NCBI RefSeq assembly: GCF_900114625.1
Contig: NZ_FOZL01000001.1
Span: 4,216,001-4,280,000 of the forward strand
Direction: 5' to 3'
Origin: Granulicella pectinivorans
Lineage (GTDB): Bacteria > Acidobacteriota > Terriglobia > Terriglobales > Acidobacteriaceae
DNA length: 64,000 bases
In this document: in pieces, positions 53,681-61,396 of the stretch
Layout: the number at the start of each line of letters is the position of its first letter
Position numbering within the stretch: the stretch's first letter is position 1
The notes under the pieces: model-generated
Database searches by the model: none
What the model was told of the DNA's origin: nothing
What the model saw: the letters and a program-made list of their open reading frames with translations, nothing else
Made by a program: the position numbers and the translations under genes

Positions 53681-54028
53681 TTAGTGTGTGGCAGGCTTGT
53701 CGGCAACCTTGTCGCCCACGTTCTCGGTGGCGTGCCAGGTCTTCTTGGCGCCAACCTTGGTGTCGTGTCCGACTACTTCGGCACCGTCGGCTGTCTTGTG
53801 AGCCGCGACCTTCGTGCCGTGCGCGGTCTTGTGGTAGACCTTCTTGGTGCCGTGCGCCGTCTTCTTGGCGACGGTCTTAGTGGCGTGGCCGGTATCGACG
53901 GCGGCATCCTTGGTCGCGTGGCCCGCGTCCTTCATATCCTGGCCGGCCTGCGCAAAGGCAGCCGAGGAAGAAAGCCCGAGGGCAAGGGCAGAGCAAAGCA
54001 GAAGGCGGCCGACTGAGCGAACGTGCAT
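53681..54028 (-). CDS. Exported Lys/His-rich repeat protein (LEA-like)
   Basis: 115 residues; a signal peptide (LLLCSALALGLSSSAAFAQA) is followed by about seven degenerate 11-12-residue repeats of the type HATKxxAKKTAHGTK. The repeats are hydrophilic, rich in Lys, His, Ala and Thr, and helical in an 11-mer register, as in LEA-type desiccation proteins. No catalytic domain is present. AAGGAGA lies upstream of the ATG. Confidence 0.72.
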   Translation of the reverse strand: MHVRSVGRLLLCSALALGLSSSAAFAQAGQDMKDAGHATKDAAVDTGHATKTVAKKTAHGTKKVYHKTAHGTKVAAHKTADGAEVVGHDTKVGAKKTWHATENVGDKVADKPATH

Positions 54029-54309
54029 GGTGTATCTCCTTGTGAAAGCGGTTACTCACCGTTTGATTCCAAAGAGGGCTCGAACGTTGCGTGGTTGGCA
54101 TGATATCGTTCGGCGGATGGTAAAGACATGGGACAAACAGCATCTTGGCTTTCGTGCGTTAGCCCCTGTATAGTTTTCCGAGCCAAGATAAACGTTTTCT
54201 CGCAGCATCAATCGTTTTAGATTGAGGTCTGGGGCTCTTTCCCAGAAGCGAAACCTGCCGCCATACCTGCGGCGCATGCCCGGAAGAAGAACGAGGACCG
54301 AATCGAGTG

Positions 54310-56091
54310 ATGGACCCCGCACTGTTGCATCCCATGCTTTCCCTGCCGGGCGCGCTTATGCTGACGACACAGCTAACGCACCTGGCCCCGGTCGATATCG
54401 CGATTCTGCTGCTGTACTTCGCGATGGTCATCTTTATCGGCTTCTACGTGAAAGGCTCGACCAACACGAGCGAAGAGTTCTTCCTGGCCGGACGCGAGAT
54501 GTCGGCATGGATCGCCGGACTCAGCTTCGTCTCGGCCAATCTGGGGTCGCTCGAACTGATGGGATGGGCCGGCGCGGCTTACCAGTACGGCATTCTGGCC
54601 GCGCACTGGTACTGGATCGGCGCGATTCCAGCGATGCTCTTCCTCGGCATCGTGATGATGCCCTTCTACTACATCTCGAAGACACACTCGGTCCCCGGAT
54701 ACCTGCAACTGCGCTTCGGCGAGGGTGCCCGCGCGGTCTCGGCCGTCTCGTTCGCGTTCATGACGGTGCTGATGTCGGGCGTCAACATGTACTCGATGGC
54801 CCTGGTGATGAAGGTCGTCCTCGGCTGGGACATCAACTTCTCCATCTGGGTCGGTGCCATCACGGTCGCGATCTACGTGATGCTCGGCGGCCTGCGCTCG
54901 GCGATCATCAATGAAGTGCTGCAGTTCGTGCTCATCTGGGCGGGTGCCGCGCTCATCCCGATCCTCGGACTCATCGAGGCGGGCGGATGGGCCAACCTGA
55001 AGGTGCAGATGATCGCCCGCGTCGGCGACCCCAGCTACATGCACATGTGGTCGACGCTCGGCAGCTTCAGCGGCAATCCCATGGGCGTGCACTGGACCGG
55101 CATCGTCTTCGGCCTCGGCTTCGTCATCAGCTTCGGCTACTGGACGACGGACTTCCTCGTCGTGCAGCGTGTGCTCTCGGCCAACAACCTGCGCGCGGCG
55201 CAGTTTGCTCCCATCATCGGCGCGGCTTTCAAGATGTTCGTGCCCTTCTTCGTCATCGTCCCGGGCCTGCTGGCGCTGGTACTGTTGAAGGACGGCAGCG
55301 GCCACATCATGCAGCTCTATCCCGATGGCTCGGATATGGTCATCAACCACGGCGCGCACAGCTTCAACGAGGTGCTTCCGCTGATGATGGTGCGGTACCT
55401 CGGACCGGGCCTCCTCGGCCTCGGCATCACAGCTCTGATTGCGGGCTTTATGTCAGGCATGGCGGGCAACGTCAGCGCCTTCTCCACCGTCTGGACCTAC
55501 GACCTGTATGGCGCGTACATCAACAAGAAGGCTTCGGATTCGCACTACGTCTCGATGGGCCGCTGGTGCACGATCATCGGCATGCTGATCTCCATCGGCA
55601 CCGCATACCTCGTCATGGGTGCGGCCTCGATCATGGACTATGTGCAGGAGCTGTTCAGTTTCTTCATTGCGCCGCTCTTCGGGACCGTCATCCTCGGGAT
55701 GCTCTGGAAGCGCGCCACCAAGGCCGGCGGCTTCTGGGGGCTGTTATGTGGAACAGCATCCTCCGTGGGCATGTGGCTGATGGTGCTGCATGACAAGACC
55801 AACATCCGCTTCATGATCCTGCAGCCGCATGCGAGCGCCGATACGATCGACCGCGTGCAGGCGATGGCCGCAAACCTGTACCGTGCGCTCTGGTCGTGGG
55901 TCGTCTGCGTCATCGTCACCATCGTCGTCAGCTACCTGACCAAGCCCATCCCGGAAGAGAAGCTGGTCGGCCTGGTCTACGGCTCGACGATCATCCCCGA
56001 CGACGGCTCGACGAAGATCTACCAGAAGCCGATCTTCTGGGCCATCGTGGTCGCCACCGTCCTCTTCATTCTCAACCTCTGGCTCTGGTAA
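54310..56091 (+). CDS. Sodium:solute symporter (SSS family)
   Basis: 593 residues with about 14 membrane helices, starting at the ATG at 54310. The family's N-terminal signature (TSEEFFLAGREMSAWIAGLS) and the sodium-site helix (LIAGFMSGMAGNVSAFSTVW) are clear. A linker near residues 490-505 separates the last helices. Substrate cannot be told from sequence; sugars or polyols are common in this group. It is followed by a small membrane protein nine bases away. Confidence 0.92.
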   Translation: MDPALLHPMLSLPGALMLTTQLTHLAPVDIAILLLYFAMVIFIGFYVKGSTNTSEEFFLAGREMSAWIAGLSFVSANLGSLELMGWAGAAYQYGILAAHWYWIGAIPAMLFLGIVMMPFYYISKTHSVPGYLQLRFGEGARAVSAVSFAFMTVLMSGVNMYSMALVMKVVLGWDINFSIWVGAITVAIYVMLGGLRSAIINEVLQFVLIWAGAALIPILGLIEAGGWANLKVQMIARVGDPSYMHMWSTLGSFSGNPMGVHWTGIVFGLGFVISFGYWTTDFLVVQRVLSANNLRAAQFAPIIGAAFKMFVPFFVIVPGLLALVLLKDGSGHIMQLYPDGSDMVINHGAHSFNEVLPLMMVRYLGPGLLGLGITALIAGFMSGMAGNVSAFSTVWTYDLYGAYINKKASDSHYVSMGRWCTIIGMLISIGTAYLVMGAASIMDYVQELFSFFIAPLFGTVILGMLWKRATKAGGFWGLLCGTASSVGMWLMVLHDKTNIRFMILQPHASADTIDRVQAMAANLYRALWSWVVCVIVTIVVSYLTKPIPEEKLVGLVYGSTIIPDDGSTKIYQKPIFWAIVVATVLFILNLWLW

Positions 56092-56100
56092 GGAGACCTC

Positions 56101-56358
56101 ATGTCGCATCCTGAAGTAGATCCAAGCACCGAGCAGTCTCTCTCCATCTGGTTCTTCGTCGGCGTCCTCATGCTCAGTTGCGGCGTCATTATCTTCGGCC
56201 AGGGCATCTACGAGTTCTCCCATCCAACGGTCGCGACGGTCGCAGGAGACCTGCCTGCCAACGTTCTGGCAAAGTATCATGGGGCGTTCTGGTGGGGGCT
56301 GGGGATGACGCTGTTCGGTGGCTTCTACACCGTGATGTTTCGGCCCGGCAAGGGCTAA
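56101..56358 (+). CDS. Small two-helix membrane protein linked to the symporter
   Basis: 85 residues; AGGAG lies upstream of the ATG. Helices: SIWFFVGVLMLSCGVIIFGQ and AFWWGLGMTLFGGFYTVMF. No family name is known to me. The nine-base gap from the symporter gene suggests a functional pair, perhaps an accessory subunit; this is inference. Confidence 0.75.
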   Translation: MSHPEVDPSTEQSLSIWFFVGVLMLSCGVIIFGQGIYEFSHPTVATVAGDLPANVLAKYHGAFWWGLGMTLFGGFYTVMFRPGKG

Positions 56359-56379
56359 ACAGCCTTTTCTAAAACCACG

Positions 56380-56422
56380 AACGAGCGATGCGCACCCTTC
56401 CAGGAGGTGCGCATCGCTCGTT
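56380..56422 (+). terminator. Long hairpin after the symporter operon
   Basis: AACGAGCGATGCGCACC and GGTGCGCATCGCTCGTT pair perfectly over 17 bases around a 9-base loop, 21 bases after the stop of the small membrane protein. There is no long T-run. Confidence 0.75.
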
Positions 56423-56508
56423 GTGGCAGGCTACTTTTGGGCGAGTCCGGCGCAACTCAAAGTGAGACCGGATTGAGAGACCAGCGCCGCAAGACGTCTT
56501 CATGAAAT

Positions 56509-57468
56509 CTAGCGTTGCAGTGCCCGCCAGCGCTTCACCAACTCCTTCGCAGCGCCGGGCCAGTCTTCGAAACGGAACTCGAAGCCACTCTGCATCAGCT
56601 TTCCTGGCACAACGCGGCGGCTCTTCAGCACCAGCTCCGACTCAGTCTGCATGAACCGCGTTCCGATCTCGATAAGAAATGCGGGCGCGGGAAGCCCTAT
56701 CCGCACCCCACACGTCTCACGCAACACACGCATAAAATCGCGATTGTGTATCGGGCTGGGCGCGGCCAGATTCACTGGCCCCTCGAGTTCCGGGTGGCCG
56801 ACGATCCACTCCACCGCGGCGATGAAGTCGACCTCGTGAATCCACGAGACCCACTGCTTCCCGCTGCCCTGCGTGCCTCCAAGACCGTGGCGGACGAGGC
56901 CGAGCAACACATCGAAGACGCCGCCTTGGTCGGGCGATAAGGTGAGAGCGCTCCGCAACGCCACCTTCCGTGTGCGCGGCGTGGGGATCTCGTCGAAGGC
57001 CTGCTCCCATGCTTTGGCGACGGAGATGGAGAAGTTCCAGGTATCCGGCGCTCCAGGTTCACCGCCTCCCAGCACGCCCGTGAATTCATCGTTCGGCTGC
57101 TGGGTGTCGAGCGTATGACGATAGATCGTTGCCGTACTGGCATTCATCCAGAGGGCGGGAGGCCTGTCGAGTCCGGCGATGACCTGGCCCAGAACGCGCG
57201 TCGCATCCACCCGCGAAGCGACGATCTCGCGACGATTCGCCTGGTTGTAGCGGCAGTTGACGAAGCGTCCGGTCAGGTTGATGCAAAGGTCCGAGCCCTC
57301 GAGCGCCGTGACCCAGTCTCCGGTGGTCCGCCCATCCCACGACAGCGTCTTCCATGGCGACGGATGCGCCGAACGGCTCAGCACGGTGACACGATGCCCT
57401 CGCGCGTGAAAATGCCGGGCGAGCATCTGACCCACCTGTCCGCTACCGCCGGGAAGAACGATACGCAT
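56509..57468 (-). CDS. TIGR01777-family NAD-dependent epimerase/dehydratase
   Basis: 319 residues. It has the nucleotide loop PGGSGQVGQMLARHFHARGH, then LTGRFVNCRYNQANRREIVA, WMNASTATIYRH and SWIHEVDFIAAVEWIVGHPE, in the pattern of the YfcH/SulA-like branch. The C-terminal domain ends FEFRFEDWPGAAKELVKRW. The catalytic Tyr-Lys pair of sugar epimerases is not obvious. Function unknown. Confidence 0.88.
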   Translation of the reverse strand: MRIVLPGGSGQVGQMLARHFHARGHRVTVLSRSAHPSPWKTLSWDGRTTGDWVTALEGSDLCINLTGRFVNCRYNQANRREIVASRVDATRVLGQVIAGLDRPPALWMNASTATIYRHTLDTQQPNDEFTGVLGGGEPGAPDTWNFSISVAKAWEQAFDEIPTPRTRKVALRSALTLSPDQGGVFDVLLGLVRHGLGGTQGSGKQWVSWIHEVDFIAAVEWIVGHPELEGPVNLAAPSPIHNRDFMRVLRETCGVRIGLPAPAFLIEIGTRFMQTESELVLKSRRVVPGKLMQSGFEFRFEDWPGAAKELVKRWRALQR

Positions 57469-57483
57469 GAGAAAAGTCTACCG

Positions 57484-58122
57484 CTACGAGACCAGATGTC
57501 CCATCTGTTCCTGCTTCGTCCGCAGGTAGTCGGCATTGGTCGGCGCCGGGGGCACCGTCGCGGAAAGCCGCTCCACGACGCGAATCCCAGCAAGCTCAAG
57601 CGCTTCGACCTTCTCGGGATTGTTCGTGATCAACCGCACCGCAGTCAGCCCCATCGACTTCAGAATCTCGGCCGGCAGCTCAAAGTGGCGGCAATCGGCG
57701 GCATAGCCCAGTTCGAGATTGGCCTCGATGGTGTTGCGGCCGTGGTCCTGCAGCTCATAGGCGCGGAGCTTCGCCATCAGGCCGATTCCCCGCCCTTCCT
57801 GCTGCTCATAGAGCAGGATGCCCGTGCCCTCGGACGAGATGCGGTCGAGCGCCTGGTGCAGTTGCTGCTGGCAGTCGCACCGCAGCGAATGGAACACATC
57901 GCCGGTCAGGCACTGCGAGTGGATGCGAATGATGGGCGGAGCCGCGTGGATATCGCCCATCACCAGCGCCACGGCGGATTCAATCCGGACGGCGGGTGCG
58001 GGGATCGCGTCGTTGCAGGGGAGGGGGTTGGCGATGACGCCTTCGTAGCCCTGGATGCGGAAGTGACCCCAGGCTGTCGGGAAGTCCGCGTCGGCTATCT
58101 TCGTGATGGTTTCGAACGACAT
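57484..58122 (-). CDS. ribA: GTP cyclohydrolase II
   Basis: 212 residues, free-standing (not fused to RibB). The zinc Cys71, Cys82 and Cys84 lie in RIHSQCLTGDVFHSLRCDCQ, and EQQEGRGIGLMAKLRAYELQ carries the GTP-binding Arg. LTNNP-type LITNNPEKVEAL is also present. It opens GTP for riboflavin synthesis. It lies 15 bases upstream of the epimerase gene on the same strand. Confidence 0.95.
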   Translation of the reverse strand: MSFETITKIADADFPTAWGHFRIQGYEGVIANPLPCNDAIPAPAVRIESAVALVMGDIHAAPPIIRIHSQCLTGDVFHSLRCDCQQQLHQALDRISSEGTGILLYEQQEGRGIGLMAKLRAYELQDHGRNTIEANLELGYAADCRHFELPAEILKSMGLTAVRLITNNPEKVEALELAGIRVVERLSATVPPAPTNADYLRTKQEQMGHLVS

Positions 58123-58201
58123 TCTGCTTATTATAGATTCCCCCGGGGCCGGTTGGATTCAACCTGCCCCGGGACGTTTGTCATTCCTTCGTTACCGGAC
58201 A

Positions 58202-59677
58202 CTACTTCTTCTTCGCCGGAGGGGCAGGCGGGGGAGGAATCGTGATGTCCAGGTTCGTTACCGGACCAAGCGCCGATGGCGGTCCCCCCATCTCCTGTGC
58301 GTTGCCAACGATCACAATCGCCAGCTTCGACGCGTCGATGTACTTGTTCGCCACGCGCGTCACATCCTCCGCCGTCACCTTCTCGATGCCCGTCTTGTAC
58401 TTCTCGAGAAAGTCAGCCGGATAGCCGTAGAGCGCGAGCGTTAACTGCTCGGCCAGCGTCTTGTCCTTGGAGTCGTAGTGGAAGATGAACGAGTTCAGCA
58501 CGTCGTCCTTGGCGTTTTTCAGCTCGGTCGCCGTGGGCGGCACGCTCTTCAGCTTGCCGATCTCGTCGATCATCGCCCTGGTCGCCGCGACCGTCGACGC
58601 GCTCTTCGTGGCGGCCTGCACCTCGAACAGACCGTCGTGATCGTACGACGCGCCGTAGCTTCCACCCACCGAATACGCCAGGCCAAGCTTGGTCCGCACG
58701 GTCTGGAAGACACGCGAGCCGAAGCCGCCCGAGAAGATCTCATTCATCACGCTCAGCGCGTAATAGTCCGGATTGCTGCGCTCCGTGCCGAGGCCGACGA
58801 GGATCACGTTCGACTGATCCACATCCGATTTGTCGACGAAATAGACGCCCGGATGCGGCGGCGGAAACAGGTTCGGCACAGCCGGAAGCGCCTCACCGCG
58901 GGGCAGCGTCGAAAAGACACTCCGCAGCTTGGCCTCCATCGCCGCGGAGTCGAAGTCGCCTTCGAGCGCGACGATCATGCCGCCGGCCGCCAGCGTGCGG
59001 TCGTGCCACGCTGAGAGATCCGCCACCGTAACCGCCTCCACCGTGGCAAACTCCGCCTGGCGTCCGTAGGGGCCCTGCTTGCCGTAGGCGAGTTGCACGG
59101 CCGCGCGGCTGGCAATGCCTGCGGCATCATCGTTGCGGCGGGCAATGCCGGCCTCAAGCTGACGCTTGGCCAGCGCGAGCTTGTCGGCCTTGAACGCGGG
59201 ATGGAGCAGCAGGTCGAAGGCAGACGCCGAAACGGTATCGTAGTCCTCCTTGAGCGAAGACCAGCGCAGCGAAGTGGTCGCGAGACCGCCTCCCGTCTCG
59301 ATGGTCGCCGCCTTCATCGCGAGCCGCTCGTCCAGCACATCGCCCGCCACGGCAGCGGTGCCACTGGTGCGCCAGGTCTGCCCATACAGCGAGACGAGCC
59401 CCACCTTATCGGCAGGTTCGTCGCGACTTCCACCCTTGATCAGGATGGTGCCGTCGATGAACGGAAGCTCGTGATCCTCCTGCAAAAAGATCGTCAGACC
59501 ATTGTCCAGCACGATCTTCTTCGGCTGCTCCGGCTTGAAGTCATGCAGCGGAGGAATCGGAATCTTCTTCCACGGCTGGACGGCAGCGGTTGCCGGAACG
59601 GGCCTGGGAGCGGGAACCTGGGCTCCTGCGACTGCGGCAAGGGCAAAAAGAGTGGTGAAGAGAATTTGGTTTTTCAT
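58202..59677 (-). CDS. M16-family peptidase, non-catalytic partner
   Basis: 491 residues with a signal peptide and the M16 fold, but where the zinc site HxxEH should be the sequence is VGLVSLYGQTWRTSG. The C-terminal half keeps the Arg-Tyr region (VRTKLGLAYSVGGSYG) that shapes the substrate chamber. It follows the catalytic M16 gene by two bases, the usual alpha/beta arrangement of mitochondrial-processing-like peptidases. Confidence 0.9.
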   Translation of the reverse strand: MKNQILFTTLFALAAVAGAQVPAPRPVPATAAVQPWKKIPIPPLHDFKPEQPKKIVLDNGLTIFLQEDHELPFIDGTILIKGGSRDEPADKVGLVSLYGQTWRTSGTAAVAGDVLDERLAMKAATIETGGGLATTSLRWSSLKEDYDTVSASAFDLLLHPAFKADKLALAKRQLEAGIARRNDDAAGIASRAAVQLAYGKQGPYGRQAEFATVEAVTVADLSAWHDRTLAAGGMIVALEGDFDSAAMEAKLRSVFSTLPRGEALPAVPNLFPPPHPGVYFVDKSDVDQSNVILVGLGTERSNPDYYALSVMNEIFSGGFGSRVFQTVRTKLGLAYSVGGSYGASYDHDGLFEVQAATKSASTVAATRAMIDEIGKLKSVPPTATELKNAKDDVLNSFIFHYDSKDKTLAEQLTLALYGYPADFLEKYKTGIEKVTAEDVTRVANKYIDASKLAIVIVGNAQEMGGPPSALGPVTNLDITIPPPPAPPAKKK

Positions 59678-59679
59678 CG

Positions 59680-61317
59680 TTACTGTCCGGCTCCGTTCTT
59701 CGCTGCTGGAGCGGCTTTGGGCACGATCGACTCGATGCGCGCCGTGGTGCGGTTGCTCTCGACGAAAACCTGGTTCGCCACGCGGCGGATATCCGCCTTG
59801 GTCACGGCGTCGTCCTTGGCCTGCTCACGGAACATCGCGCGCCAGTCGCCGAACTTGGTCTGGTAGTCGGCAAGCTGCTGCGCAAGACCGGCGTTGTCCG
59901 CCAGACCGCGCAGACGATCAGCCTTAGTGCGCGTCTTGAACTTCGCGAGCTCGTCGTCCGTCACATCCTCGGTCTTCAGGCGCTCGATCTCCTTGTGGAT
60001 CGCGGCCGCCACCTCATCCGTCGTATGTCCCGGAAGCGGCACGGCGTAGAACGCGAAGAGCCCCGGAAACTTGTCGCCGGGGAAGCCCGAGAAGCCCTGC
60101 GCTGTGGCGGCAATGCGCTGGTCGCGGACAAGCGTGCGGTACAGACGCGCCGTACGGCCATTCGAGAAGATGTCCGTGATCGCATCGTAGACGGCATCAT
60201 CGGGATCCCGGTAGTCCGGGCGGTGATAGCCCTCAAGGTAGAAGGGCTGCGCCTGATCGTGGATGATGACGTTCTTCTCCGCCATCTGCTGCGGCTCAAT
60301 CGTCGTCATCGGCTCGGGCTTCGGTCCAGCGGGAATCTTGCCGAAGTACTTCACCAGGATCGGCATCGCGGTCGACGCCTTCACATCGCCCACCACCGCA
60401 ATCACGATATTCGCGGGCACATAGTACTTCTTGTGGAAGGCAGCGGCCTCGGTCGCGGTCACCTGGCTGATTTCGCTCTCCCAGCCCACGCCCGAGCGCC
60501 CATAGGGGTGCGCTACGTACGCGGTCGCCAGAAACTGCTCGACCATTCGGCCAACGGGAGAGGAGTCGATACGCATGCGGCGTTCCTCCTGCACCACGTC
60601 GCGCTCCTTGTAGAACTCACGCTCCACCGGGTCGCCAATCCGGCTCGCCTCCATATAGGCCCACAGCTCCAGCCGGTTCGAAGGCATGCTCCAGAAGTAC
60701 TGCGTCGAATCCTCGCCGGTCGAGGCATTCAGCCCCTCCGCGCCGTTCTGCTCCGCGATCTGCGGAAAGGCGTTGGGAATCACATACTTCTGCGCGGCAT
60801 CGGTCGCGGCGTCGAAGGTCTTCTTCAGCTCGGCCAGCTTCTTCGGATCCTGTCCGACGCGCTTGCGCTTCTCGGCGTCGTAGGCGGCGTAGGCAATCTC
60901 CACCTTGGCCAGCGCGACCTTCTCTGCCGGATAGTTCGTCGTGCCAATCTCGCTGGTGCCCTTGAAGGCCATATGCTCGAACATGTGAGCCAGCCCGCTG
61001 GCACCCTGCGGATCGTCAGCGGAGCCTGCGTCCACCATCGTGAAGTAGCTGAAAACGGGAGCCTCGGGACGTTCGCAGATCAGGATCGTCAGACCATTGG
61101 GCAAAACCTTGACCGTGGTGCGCTTTTCAAAACTGGCCAGATCCTGAGCATGGGCAACCACCGGCGTTCCTGCCAGACCGAACACCAGTGCGCCAGCCAG
61201 AGCCAGAGTTGGGGGGAGAGAGCGGTACGTCTTGAACAAAGGGAAAACCTCCGGATGAGACCTCATAACCATAACGGATTTAAAAAGAGAACGTGAGCGA
61301 CGTTCTTTTTCATGCAA
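59680..61317 (-). CDS. M16-family zinc peptidase, catalytic partner
   Basis: 545 residues with a signal (LALAGALVFGLAGTPVVAHA). The inverted zinc site HMFEH is at His111-Glu114-His115 (SGLAHMFEHMAFKGT). The C-terminal half keeps a Tyr in YYVPANIVIAVVGDV. In-frame ATGs at 61272 and 61266 would shorten the N-terminus before the signal. It probably degrades peptides in the periplasm together with the next gene's product. Confidence 0.92.
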   Translation of the reverse strand: MHEKERRSRSLFKSVMVMRSHPEVFPLFKTYRSLPPTLALAGALVFGLAGTPVVAHAQDLASFEKRTTVKVLPNGLTILICERPEAPVFSYFTMVDAGSADDPQGASGLAHMFEHMAFKGTSEIGTTNYPAEKVALAKVEIAYAAYDAEKRKRVGQDPKKLAELKKTFDAATDAAQKYVIPNAFPQIAEQNGAEGLNASTGEDSTQYFWSMPSNRLELWAYMEASRIGDPVEREFYKERDVVQEERRMRIDSSPVGRMVEQFLATAYVAHPYGRSGVGWESEISQVTATEAAAFHKKYYVPANIVIAVVGDVKASTAMPILVKYFGKIPAGPKPEPMTTIEPQQMAEKNVIIHDQAQPFYLEGYHRPDYRDPDDAVYDAITDIFSNGRTARLYRTLVRDQRIAATAQGFSGFPGDKFPGLFAFYAVPLPGHTTDEVAAAIHKEIERLKTEDVTDDELAKFKTRTKADRLRGLADNAGLAQQLADYQTKFGDWRAMFREQAKDDAVTKADIRRVANQVFVESNRTTARIESIVPKAAPAAKNGAGQ

Positions 61318-61333
61318 GCTTCACTTGACGAAA

Positions 61334-61347
61334 TGAATGACCATTCA
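61334..61347. promoter_or_regulatory. TetR-type palindrome upstream of the beta-oxidation gene
   Basis: TGAATG-AC-CATTCA is an inverted repeat of the kind bound by TetR-family fatty-acid regulators (FadR, PsrA, FadP types). It lies 50 bases before the fused 3-hydroxyacyl-CoA dehydrogenase gene and just upstream of the divergent M16 gene. No regulator gene is near. Confidence 0.5.
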
Positions 61348-61396
61348 GTACAGTCGAGCCGTCCGGTAAAACGGGCTTCAGGAGAGCGCAGCAGCC

